Part shown: piece after piece, positions 5,778-12,682 of the stretch
Layout of the letters: the number at the start of each line of letters is the position of its first letter
Numbering within the stretch: position 1 is the first letter of the stretch
DNA from: Sphingomonas sp.
Lineage (GTDB): Bacteria > Pseudomonadota > Alphaproteobacteria > Sphingomonadales > Sphingomonadaceae
Reading direction: 5' to 3'
NCBI GenBank assembly: GCA_013822915.1
Contig: PNLG01000011.1
Span: 1 to 15,886 of the forward strand
DNA length: 15,886 nt
Made by a program: the position numbers and the translations under genes
The notes under the pieces: model-generated
What the model was told of the DNA's origin: nothing
Databases searched by the model: none
What the model saw: the letters and a program-made list of their open reading frames with translations, nothing else

Positions 5778-7560
5778 ACGGGCTGAACTTGTGGGGGCGG
5801 CGCAAGGTTCTGCGCCGCCCGATCGGCTGACCGTGACGGTGGGGCAATATTCCTGCGCCGGGGCGAAGCCTGCCAATCAGGACTTTTACGGCTGCATCCT
5901 GCCCGACGGCGATCTGCTGGCGAACAAGGGCATGGCCTTTGTGGTGGCCGACGGGATCAGCACCAGCCGCCGTGGGCGGGAGGCGGCGGAGACGGCGGTG
6001 GCGAGTTTCCTCACCGATTATTACGCCACGCCCGATGCCTGGTCGCCCCGGACCAGCGCCCAGCGCGTGATTGCAGCGATCAACAGCTGGATGCACGGCC
6101 AGAACGCCGCGCTCGGCGGAATGGGGGCCGGTTATGCCGACAGCGACCGGGCGCGTGAGGCGGAGGGGCTCGTTACCACCTTCACCGCGCTGATCCTGCG
6201 CGATGCCGCCGCGCATATCCTGCACCTTGGCGATGGCGTTGCGGCGCGGGTGAATGAGGCGGGCCTCGAACGGCTGACCGAGGCGCACCGCGTGCCCGCT
6301 GGCGGCGGCGCGCATTTGCTTGCCCGCGCATTGGGCATGGGCCGCCATGTCGAGATCGATCACAGCTGCATCATGGTCCAGCCCGGCGATATCCTGCTGA
6401 TGGCGACCGACGGGATCGGCGACGGCCTGACGGACCGGGAGATTGCGCAGGCGGTGCAAGCCAACCCCGATCTCACCGCAGCCGCCTGCCAGCTGTGCGA
6501 GGCCGCGCTGGCAGCGGGGGCCGAGGACAACCTCACCGTGCAACTGGTGCGGGTGGACAGCGTTCGTCAGGGCGCAGCGGATGATCTGGTCGCAGCCGAG
6601 GCGCAGCTGCCCGATCCGCCCGAATGGCAGGCCGGGCAGGACTGCGATGGCTATACCCTGCTGCGCCCGCTCCATATCGGCGGCCGCAGCCATGTGTGGC
6701 TCGCCCGCGATACCGCCACTGGCGCTGCTGCGGCGATCAAGCGGCTCTCGGCCGAGCGGGCGGGCGATCCGCAGGCACGCAGCGAGCTGTTGCTGGAGGA
6801 ATGGGCGCTTGGCCGGGTGCGCAGCCCGCATGTGCTCGGCTGCCCGCCCCGCACCCGCCCGCGCCGCTACCTCTACGCCATCAGCGGCTATTGCGATGGC
6901 ATCACGCTGGAACAATGGCAGCGCGATCACCCGCACGCCGATATCGCTGCCGTGCGCGCCATCATTACTCAGGTGGCGCGCGGTCTCTATGCGCTGCACC
7001 GGCGGCAGATCATCCACCGCGATCTGCGGCCCGCGAATGTGATGATCGATGGCGATGGCACCGCGATCATCATCGATCTGGGATCGGCCCGGATCGACGG
7101 GCTGGCCGAACACGCGCCGCAGGCGGGCGAGGATGCCTTTGCCGGAACCCTGCAATTTTCCGCGCCCGAACTGTATCGCGGCCTGCCGGCCAGCGAGCAG
7201 AGCGACCTCTATTCGCTCGCCGCGATGACCTATTATCTGCTGACCGGGCACCTGCCCTATGGCCCGCGTGCGGGCGCGGCTGATACCCTGTCGCGCCAGC
7301 GCCGCCTGCGGTATGTGCCGGTGGTGACTTATCGGGATGACGTGCCTGACTGGGTTGACGCCGCGCTTGCCCATGCGCTGCACGTGGAACCGCATCTGCG
7401 TTATCAGGAGGTCAGCGCCTTTGTGCATGATCTCAGCGTTCCCAACACCGTGCTGACCCACCCCCAGCCTGCCCCGCTGCTGATGCGCAATCCGGTGGTG
7501 CTGTGGCAGGTGGTCAGCGCAGGTCTGGCCGCAGCGCTTGTGATCGCGCTGATGCGCTGA
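5767..7560 (+). CDS. PP2C phosphatase-Ser/Thr kinase fusion protein
   Basis: This is a single protein of up to 597 residues with two opposing enzyme domains. Residues 20-262 form a PP2C-type phosphatase with metal-binding motifs NQDFYG (D39), VVADGIS (D62), LGDG (D156), ATDGIGDG (D215) and EDNLTV (D254). Residues 290-555 form a protein kinase: nucleotide-binding loop IGGRSHVWLA, Lys325 in AAIKRL, catalytic loop HRDLRPAN (D419), metal motif DLG (D437) and SAPELY. A hydrophobic anchor at about 577-595 ends the protein, so the enzyme faces the cytoplasm. The usual catalytic-loop lysine is arginine (R421). Similar genes sit beside nirB in Pseudomonas assimilation clusters; the target is unknown, with the neighbouring transporters or NirB as candidates. 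The start is unsure: TTG at 5767 overlaps nirC by 11 nt, and GTG at 5791 is an alternative. Confidence 0.9.
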   Translation: MPPERAELVGAAQGSAPPDRLTVTVGQYSCAGAKPANQDFYGCILPDGDLLANKGMAFVVADGISTSRRGREAAETAVASFLTDYYATPDAWSPRTSAQRVIAAINSWMHGQNAALGGMGAGYADSDRAREAEGLVTTFTALILRDAAAHILHLGDGVAARVNEAGLERLTEAHRVPAGGGAHLLARALGMGRHVEIDHSCIMVQPGDILLMATDGIGDGLTDREIAQAVQANPDLTAAACQLCEAALAAGAEDNLTVQLVRVDSVRQGAADDLVAAEAQLPDPPEWQAGQDCDGYTLLRPLHIGGRSHVWLARDTATGAAAAIKRLSAERAGDPQARSELLLEEWALGRVRSPHVLGCPPRTRPRRYLYAISGYCDGITLEQWQRDHPHADIAAVRAIITQVARGLYALHRRQIIHRDLRPANVMIDGDGTAIIIDLGSARIDGLAEHAPQAGEDAFAGTLQFSAPELYRGLPASEQSDLYSLAAMTYYLLTGHLPYGPRAGAADTLSRQRRLRYVPVVTYRDDVPDWVDAALAHALHVEPHLRYQEVSAFVHDLSVPNTVLTHPQPAPLLMRNPVVLWQVVSAGLAAALVIALMR

Positions 7561-7562
7561 TC

Positions 7563-7578
7563 ATGCTGCAATGCAAAA
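7563..7578 (+). promoter_or_regulatory. Shared upstream motif, copy 2 (ATGCTGCnnTGCAAAA)
   Basis: This is the second copy of the 16-base pattern seen at 3445-3460, differing only in the two central bases (AA instead of GC). It begins two bases after the kinase stop codon and precedes the second NasT-type leader. The role is unknown. Confidence 0.35.
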
Positions 7579-7610
7579 AGGAGGTTGTTAAGCCGATGCG
7601 ACTCGGGTAG
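7578..7610 (+). other. Possible four-codon leader ORF with consensus Shine-Dalgarno
   Basis: A perfect AAGGAGG (7578-7584) is followed 11 nt later by ATG CGA CTC GGG TAG (7596-7610, Met-Arg-Leu-Gly). Such a strong ribosome site has no other start codon to serve here. The tiny frame runs through the first leader hairpin, so ribosomes could affect its folding. It may be coincidence, and the spacing is slightly long. Confidence 0.3.
7593..7606 (+). promoter_or_regulatory. Candidate NasT leader hairpin P1 before nirB
   Basis: CCGA (7593-7596) pairs with TCGG (7603-7606) around the six-base loop TGCGAC. G is at loop position 4 as expected, but position 1 is T instead of the conserved A, and the stem is only four pairs. 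It is the only stem with a six-base loop that I find in this part of the leader. A possible sigma-70 promoter (TTGTTA 7585-7590, 17-base spacer, TAGTTT 7608-7613) would start transcription after it, so P1 may belong only to read-through RNA. Confidence 0.5.
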
Positions 7611-7620
7611 TTTCCAAACC

Positions 7621-7651
7621 GTCAGCGTTCCAACGGAGGAACGCGCCTGAC
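7621..7651 (+). promoter_or_regulatory. NasT (ANTAR) leader hairpin P2 before nirB
   Basis: The core stem GCGTTCC (7625-7631) pairs with GGAACGC (7638-7644) around loop AACGGA, which has A at position 1 and G at position 4. The stem can be lengthened by GTCAG/CTGAC (7621-7625 and 7647-7651) with a three-base bulge. The loop begins with the same AACG as P2 of the porin leader. Unlike that copy, it does not overlap the terminator stem, which begins 33 nt downstream. Confidence 0.75.
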
Positions 7652-7684
7652 CTTACTCTCTCCCCAAATCAACGTGGCAATGGC

Positions 7685-7719
7685 GCCGCCGGTCCCTTGG
7701 ATGACCTGGCGGCTTTTTT
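7685..7719 (+). terminator. Intrinsic terminator (attenuator) before nirB
   Basis: GCCGCC-GGTC (7685-7694) pairs with GACC-t-GGCGGC (7703-7713) with one bulged T, closing an eight-base loop. Six T residues follow (7714-7719). The outer stem GCCGCC/GGCGGC and the bulged T are the same as in the terminator before the porin gene. It lies 30 nt upstream of the nirB start, so nirBD-cobA expression must read through it, presumably under NasT control. Confidence 0.88.
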
Positions 7720-7749
7720 GCGTGCGTTGTCGGCACAGGATCACAGCGC

Positions 7750-10260
7750 ATGAACGCGATTTTTCCCTTCCCCGATACGTCCGGCAGCCGCGAAAAGCTG
7801 GTGGTGATCGGCAACGGCATGGCCGGGTGCCGCGCGGTTGAAGAAGTGCTGGCCCGCGCCCCCGGCCGGTTCGATATCACCATCATCGGCGCCGAACCGC
7901 GGGTCAATTACAACCGCATCATGCTGTCACCCGTGCTGGCGGGCGAAAAGGCGTTTGACGACATCATCATCAACGGCCCGCAATGGTATGCGGATAACGC
8001 CATCGCGCTCATCAGCGGCGATCCGGCAGAGCGGATCGACCGCGAAGCGCGCATGGTCGTCACCCGTTCGGGGCTTGCCCTGCCGTATGACACGCTGCTG
8101 ATCGCTACCGGCTCTGATCCGTTCATCATCCCGGTGCCGGGGCATGATCTGGCCGGTGTGGTGACGTTCCGGGATCTGGACGATGTCGACCGCATGGTCG
8201 CCGCTGCTGAGGTGGGCGCGGGTGAAGGCAGCAACGCTGCGGTGGTGATCGGCGGGGGCCTGTTGGGGCTGGAGGCAGCGCACGGGCTGGCCCTGCGCGG
8301 AATGCAGGTCACCGTGGTGCACCTGATGCCGACCCTGATGGAGCGCCAGCTGGATGAAGCCGCCGGATGGCTGCTGCGGCAGGAACTGGAACGCCGCGGG
8401 CACACCATCCTCACCAGCGCCAACACCAAGGCGATCCTTGGCGCGGCGGGCCGGGTCGCCGGCATCGTGCTGGAAGACGGCACCCGCATCCGCGCCGATC
8501 TTGTGGTGATGGCCGCCGGGATCAAGCCTGCGACTGCGCTGGCCAAAAGCGCCGGTCTCGCCTGCGAGCGCGGGATTGTGGTTGATGATCACATGCAAAC
8601 GTCCGATCCAGCGATCCTTGCGGTGGGTGAATGCGTGCAGCATCGCGGGGCCTGCTACGGCCTCGTCGCGCCGATCTGGGAGATGTGCCGGGCGCTGGCC
8701 GATCACCTCACCGGCAGCGGTGGCGGAGGCGGGTATGAAGGCTCCGTCACCTCCACCAAGCTCAAGGTCTCGGGCATCGATGTGTTTTCGGCCGGCGATT
8801 TTTCGGGCGGTGAGGGGTGCGAGGATATCGTCATGCGTGACGCCGCGCACGGCATCTACAAGCGCCTTGTTATCCGCGATAACCGCCTGATCGGCGCGGT
8901 GCTTTACGGCGATACGGCCGACGGCAACTGGTATTTCGATCTGCTGCGCCGGCAAGAGGATATCGCCGCGATCCGCCAGTCGCTGATCTTCGGGCAGGCC
9001 TATGCCGCAGGCGGCGCGGGCGGCGATCCGCATGCTGCCGTGGCTGCGCTCGCCAATGATGCCGAGGTGTGCGGCTGCAACGGCGTGTCCAAGGGCGCCG
9101 TCATCTGCGCCATCAACGAAGGCGCGCACAGCGTTGCCGCCGTCAGGTCGACCTGCAAGGCTTCGGCCAGCTGCGGTTCGTGCACCAACATCGTCGAAAG
9201 CCTGCTCGCCCTGACCCTGGGCGCCGAGGTTGAGGCCGGGCCGAAAACCCTGTGCGGCTGCACCAGCTTCACCCACGATGATGTGCGCCGCCTGATCGTG
9301 GAACGCGAATTGAAGCTGATCCCGCAGGTCATGCAGGAACTGCACTGGAATACGCCCGAAGGCTGCGCATCATGCCGCCCGGCGCTCAATTACTACCTGC
9401 TGTGCGCCTGGCCGGGCGAATATGAGGATGACGAAACCAGCCGCTTCGTCAACGAAAGGCTTCACGCCAATATCCAGAAGGACGGCACTTATTCCGTCGT
9501 CCCGCGCATGTGGGGCGGCATCACGTCCCCGCGCGAATTGCGGGCGATCGCCGACGTGGTGGAGAAATACAACGCGCCGATGGTCAAGGTTACCGGCGGG
9601 CAGCGGCTCGATATCTTTGGTATCAGGAAGGAGGATCTGCCCGCCGTCTGGGCCGATCTCAATGCCGCAGGCATGGTCTCGGGCCATGCCTATGGCAAGG
9701 CGCTGCGGACGGTGAAGACCTGCGTGGGCAGCGAATGGTGCCGCTTCGGCACGCAGGATTCCACCGGGCTGGGCGTGAAGATCGAACAGGCCACCTGGGG
9801 CAGTTACATGCCGCACAAGTTCAAGATCGCGGTCAGCGGCTGCCCACGCAACTGCGCCGAAGCGACAATCAAGGACTTCGGCATCGTCTGCGTTGACAGC
9901 GGCTATGAACTCCACGTCGGCGGCAATGGCGGCATCAAGGTGCGCGTCACCGATCTTCTCTGCAAGGTCGAAACCGAGGTCGAGGCGATGGAGCACTGCC
10001 TCGCCTTCATCCAGCTTTACCGCGAAGACGCGCATTACCTTGAACGCACCGCGCCGTGGATTGAACGCAAGGGTCTGGAATGGCTGAAAGCGCAGCTGTT
10101 CACTGATCCAGACCGGATCGGCAGGCTCGCCGCGCGGTTCCGGCTTTCGCAGAAATACTGGCAGATCGATCCCTGGGCAGGCCGCGCCGCCGGAGCGCAT
10201 CACGATCTGCACCAGCACCTTGCCGAAGTCCGCCCGCTTGCTCTGGAGAATGCACGATGA
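7750..10260 (+). CDS. nirB: Assimilatory nitrite reductase, large subunit NirB
   Basis: This 836-residue cytoplasmic enzyme reduces nitrite to ammonium with NAD(P)H. The order of domains is: FAD/NAD(P)H oxidoreductase (about 15-320; VVIGNGMAGCR, then VVIGGGLLGLEAA); two BFD-like [2Fe-2S] regions (Cys441, 443, 475, 478 and Cys502, 504, 539, 542); and the nitrite/sulfite reductase ferredoxin-like and siroheme-[4Fe-4S] domains. The four siroheme-cluster cysteines are Cys658 and Cys664 (CVGSEWC) and Cys698 and Cys702 (CPRNC). Length and cofactor residues are complete, so it looks functional. The start ATG has AGGA 9-10 nt upstream and begins just before the FAD domain. It is preceded by an attenuator, and its stop overlaps the nirD start as ATGA. 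Confidence 0.97.
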   Translation: MNAIFPFPDTSGSREKLVVIGNGMAGCRAVEEVLARAPGRFDITIIGAEPRVNYNRIMLSPVLAGEKAFDDIIINGPQWYADNAIALISGDPAERIDREARMVVTRSGLALPYDTLLIATGSDPFIIPVPGHDLAGVVTFRDLDDVDRMVAAAEVGAGEGSNAAVVIGGGLLGLEAAHGLALRGMQVTVVHLMPTLMERQLDEAAGWLLRQELERRGHTILTSANTKAILGAAGRVAGIVLEDGTRIRADLVVMAAGIKPATALAKSAGLACERGIVVDDHMQTSDPAILAVGECVQHRGACYGLVAPIWEMCRALADHLTGSGGGGGYEGSVTSTKLKVSGIDVFSAGDFSGGEGCEDIVMRDAAHGIYKRLVIRDNRLIGAVLYGDTADGNWYFDLLRRQEDIAAIRQSLIFGQAYAAGGAGGDPHAAVAALANDAEVCGCNGVSKGAVICAINEGAHSVAAVRSTCKASASCGSCTNIVESLLALTLGAEVEAGPKTLCGCTSFTHDDVRRLIVERELKLIPQVMQELHWNTPEGCASCRPALNYYLLCAWPGEYEDDETSRFVNERLHANIQKDGTYSVVPRMWGGITSPRELRAIADVVEKYNAPMVKVTGGQRLDIFGIRKEDLPAVWADLNAAGMVSGHAYGKALRTVKTCVGSEWCRFGTQDSTGLGVKIEQATWGSYMPHKFKIAVSGCPRNCAEATIKDFGIVCVDSGYELHVGGNGGIKVRVTDLLCKVETEVEAMEHCLAFIQLYREDAHYLERTAPWIERKGLEWLKAQLFTDPDRIGRLAARFRLSQKYWQIDPWAGRAAGAHHDLHQHLAEVRPLALENAR

Positions 10261-10646
10261 ACAGCGATACCGTGGGCCAGTGGCTCGATATTGGCCCCGT
10301 TACCCAGATCAAGGCTGGCAGCGCCCGCACTCTGCCGGTGGCAGGGGGCGAGGAAATTGCGGTGTTCCTGACCAGCCGGGGCGAGTATTTCGCGCTGGTC
10401 AACAAATGCCCACACAAGCACGGCCCTCTCAGCGAGGGGATGGTGCACGGCGACAGCGTCACCTGCCCGCTGCACAACTGGCGCATCTCGCTGCGCACGG
10501 GCGAGGCGCTGGGCGATGATCGCGGCTGCACGCCTACCATCCCGCTGAAGGTCGATGGCGGGCGCCTGTTCCTGCTGCGCGAAGCGGTGCTGGCCCCGCG
10601 GCGGCAGGCCGCCGTGGGCGAACGCGCACTGGACACCGCCGCATGA
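10257..10646 (+). CDS. nirD: Assimilatory nitrite reductase, small subunit NirD
   Basis: This 129-residue Rieske-type protein is the small partner of NirB. The [2Fe-2S] ligand motifs are CPHKHG (Cys51, His53) and CPLHNW (Cys70, His73), both intact. Some NirD proteins have lost these ligands, so this one probably does bind a cluster. The ATG overlaps the nirB stop by 4 nt, and the stop overlaps the cobA start by 4 nt, giving tight translational coupling of subunit and cofactor enzyme. The last 20 or so residues (from APRRQAA) extend beyond the Rieske fold and look disordered. Confidence 0.95.
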   Translation: MNSDTVGQWLDIGPVTQIKAGSARTLPVAGGEEIAVFLTSRGEYFALVNKCPHKHGPLSEGMVHGDSVTCPLHNWRISLRTGEALGDDRGCTPTIPLKVDGGRLFLLREAVLAPRRQAAVGERALDTAA

Positions 10647-11473
10647 TCGCCCCGGGCGAGGTGTGGCTGGTGGGCGCAGGCCCGGGCGATCCCGAATTGC
10701 TGACGGTCAAGGCCGCGCGCCTGATCGCTGCTGCCAGCGTGGTGTTCTACGATGCGCTGGTCGGCCCCGGCGTGCTCGATCTGATCCCGCCGCACGTGCG
10801 CCGGGTGCCGGTGGGCAAGCGATCCGGCCGCCATTCCAAACCTCAGGAAGCGATTGACGCGCTGCTGGTCGCCGCCGCTTTGGAGGGTGAGCGGGTGGTG
10901 CGGCTAAAGGGCGGCGATCCTGCCATCTTCGGGCGCGCAGGAGAGGAGCTCTCCGCCTGCCGCGCCGCTGGCGTGCTGACGCGCATCTGTCCCGGCGTGA
11001 CCGCCGCCAGCGCGGCTGCCGCCAGCCTTGGCACCTCGCTGACCTTGCGCGGGCTTGCCCGGCGGCTGACCTTCGTCACCGCCCATGCGCGTGGGACCGA
11101 ACCGCTCGATCTGGACTGGAGCGTGCTGGCCGATCCTGCCGCGACCCTGGCGATCTACATGGGCAAGGCGGCAGCCCCGCTGGTCGCCCGCGAATTGCAG
11201 CGCGCTGGCCTTGCCGCCGATACGCCGGTGGCGATGGTCGAAAACGCCAGCCTGCCGGAAGAACGGATCTTCACCACCTGCCTCGAACTGCTGCCGCTCG
11301 CCGCAAGGACTGCGCTGGGGGATGGCCCGGCGTTGATTCTGGTGGGAGCCGCGATGTCGCTTGCGCACACAAATGTCGCGCAGGAAGCCCCAGGCGAAGG
11401 AGCCGTAGTCTGCGTTCCGGCAGAGCGCCTTGCGACAGGGCCTATTTCTCTCGCCGGAACACGCACCAGCTGA
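10643..11473 (+). CDS. cobA: Uroporphyrinogen-III C-methyltransferase (SUMT)
   Basis: This 276-residue enzyme methylates uroporphyrinogen III twice with S-adenosylmethionine to give precorrin-2, the first step towards the siroheme needed by NirB. Family motifs are in order: VGAGPGDPELLTVKA (about 10-24), VRLKGGDPAIFGRAGEE, PGVTAASAAAASLG and DGPALILVG near the end. The NAD-dependent dehydrogenase/ferrochelatase half of CysG is absent, so later steps must be encoded elsewhere. The start overlaps the nirD stop (ATGA). The last 32 nt overlap the 3' end of the convergent methyltransferase gene; the C-terminal tail after VGAAMS is not conserved family sequence. Confidence 0.94.
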   Translation: MIAPGEVWLVGAGPGDPELLTVKAARLIAAASVVFYDALVGPGVLDLIPPHVRRVPVGKRSGRHSKPQEAIDALLVAAALEGERVVRLKGGDPAIFGRAGEELSACRAAGVLTRICPGVTAASAAAASLGTSLTLRGLARRLTFVTAHARGTEPLDLDWSVLADPAATLAIYMGKAAAPLVARELQRAGLAADTPVAMVENASLPEERIFTTCLELLPLAARTALGDGPALILVGAAMSLAHTNVAQEAPGEGAVVCVPAERLATGPISLAGTRTS

Positions 11474-12062
11474 ACTTCTGCGCATCGCCCCACGGGGTGA
11501 CGTGTTCCTCGCGCCAGTTATCGAGCAGCGTGAACGCGCTTCCGAGTGCAGCGGCAAGGCTTGCCGCATCATGGCGCTGCACTGGCAGGCCGCTGCATTT
11601 TTCAGGCCCATCGGGCGCGAAGTTGGCGATGATGACGAGTGCATCGGGCGCAGTTCCGGCCAGCAGTGCGCGTCGATAGGCGTCCCGTTGCTCGGGCTCG
11701 GTCAGGAAATGGAATACGGCCCGGTCATGCCATACCCCGTAGCGATGCCGCGGGTTCCAGCGGGTTATGTCGCCGACCTCCCAGTGGACGCCCACTGCTG
11801 CCTCGCCTAGTCGGGCTTGCGCCGCCTCCAGCGCCGGGGCGGCTATATCGACCACGGTCACATCGCTCCACCCGTTTGCCAGCAAGGCATCGACGAGATT
11901 GGAGGCGCCCCCTCCGATGTCGACGAAAGGTGTCGTGTGAGGCACATCAAAGCGTGCAAGCGCGGCGAGCGAAGGGCGCGGTTCGCTCTGGAACCAGCTA
12001 ACCTCGCTGGGTGCCTTGTCGGAATAGACCCGATCCCAGTGCTGCCGGGGTTCTTCTGTCAT
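11442..12062 (-). CDS. Class I SAM-dependent methyltransferase, substrate unknown
   Basis: This 206-residue protein has a Rossmann-type methyltransferase fold. The SAM-binding motif I is VDIGGGASNLVD (residues 47-58), the acidic end of strand 2 is VVDIAAP (70-76), and GDIT (97-100) sits at motif III position. The N-terminus (HWDRVYSDK, SEVSWFQ) and the late APDGPEKCSGLPV segment are typical of a set of small bacterial methyltransferases whose substrates are not known to me. Its ATG overlaps the stop of the upstream PAP2-like gene (ATGA), and it is the last gene of the minus-strand unit. Its 3' end overlaps cobA by 32 nt on the other strand, and no terminator lies between them. Confidence 0.85.
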   Translation of the reverse strand: MTEEPRQHWDRVYSDKAPSEVSWFQSEPRPSLAALARFDVPHTTPFVDIGGGASNLVDALLANGWSDVTVVDIAAPALEAAQARLGEAAVGVHWEVGDITRWNPRHRYGVWHDRAVFHFLTEPEQRDAYRRALLAGTAPDALVIIANFAPDGPEKCSGLPVQRHDAASLAAALGSAFTLLDNWREEHVTPWGDAQKFSWCVFRREK

Positions 12063-12682
12063 CGTGCGCCTTCCTTCATGAGCAATCGGTTTGCTATTTC
12101 GCTTGCAGCAACGGCCGCCAGCAGGCCCAGCAGAACCGAGGCGACCATCTGGCTCGACCAGTGTCCTCCGAGCACCACCCGGGCCGCCACTCCGGCAAAG
12201 ATCAGAGCGAGCGCAAGGGCGCGCAGCCCATTCGCTGACCTGCCCGTTGCTGCCGCAAAGACAACCACTCCGAAGATGCTTCCATAGACGAGCCCGAAGG
12301 TGGAGGGCAGCCCGCTCGAACTGCTGGCGCTGGCCACCGCGACCAGATCCGCTGATGGTCGCCGCGCAAAGATAACAGCGCGCAAGCCCTTGTCGAGCAG
12401 CCAGGCGAGGCCGAAGGCAAGCGGCACAGAAAGCGCAGAGCGCCAGCCAGCTGCAAGCCATGCCAGCCCTGCCCCGAACCCCATAGTCGCAATCACCATT
12501 GGCGGCTTGGCTGTATCGGTGAGCCATTCAGCCCAACGCGGCGCATTACCAAACAGCGATTGCAATCTGCGTGTGGCCCCGACGTCGCCCGGCAATGGCC
12601 CCTGAACTGCGAGGCAGGCTCCGCCAACGGCAAGGGTCAGCAAAGCAAGGACCAAGAGCCGATTTGCAGAATGCCCAGTCAC
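12059..12682 (-). CDS. PAP2-like integral membrane phosphatase, divergent active site
   Basis: This 207-residue protein has about five to six hydrophobic segments arranged like the PAP2 (type 2 phosphatidic acid phosphatase) family. The first motif is kept as RAVIFARRP (Arg101-Pro109). The second is SGLPSTFG where PSGH is expected, so the catalytic-acid histidine is missing. The third is ARVVLGGHWSSQ, with the nucleophile His174 present but Asp replaced by Gln178. Activity on lipid phosphates is therefore uncertain. I chose the GTG at 12682: it overlaps the upstream superoxide dismutase stop as GTGA, and a longer in-frame start at 12721 would only add a glycine-rich run inside that gene. The stop overlaps the next gene by 4 nt. 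Confidence 0.78.
   Translation of the reverse strand: MTGHSANRLLVLALLTLAVGGACLAVQGPLPGDVGATRRLQSLFGNAPRWAEWLTDTAKPPMVIATMGFGAGLAWLAAGWRSALSVPLAFGLAWLLDKGLRAVIFARRPSADLVAVASASSSSGLPSTFGLVYGSIFGVVVFAAATGRSANGLRALALALIFAGVAARVVLGGHWSSQMVASVLLGLLAAVAASEIANRLLMKEGAR

Noticed and set aside
5698..7461. A very long minus-strand open frame (587 codons) opposite the phosphatase-kinase gene, with similar long antisense frames opposite nasS (2122-3345) and nirB (7927-9345).
   Set aside because: These follow from high GC content in the third codon position. Their translations are rich in Arg, His, Gln and Pro with no recognisable domain, while the plus-strand proteins have complete catalytic motifs.
7504..7518. 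TGGCAGGTGGTCAGC near the end of the kinase gene as a sigma-54 promoter for nirB.
   Set aside because: Spacing is right, but the -12 box reads CAGC and it lies in coding sequence; the match is too weak to report as a feature.
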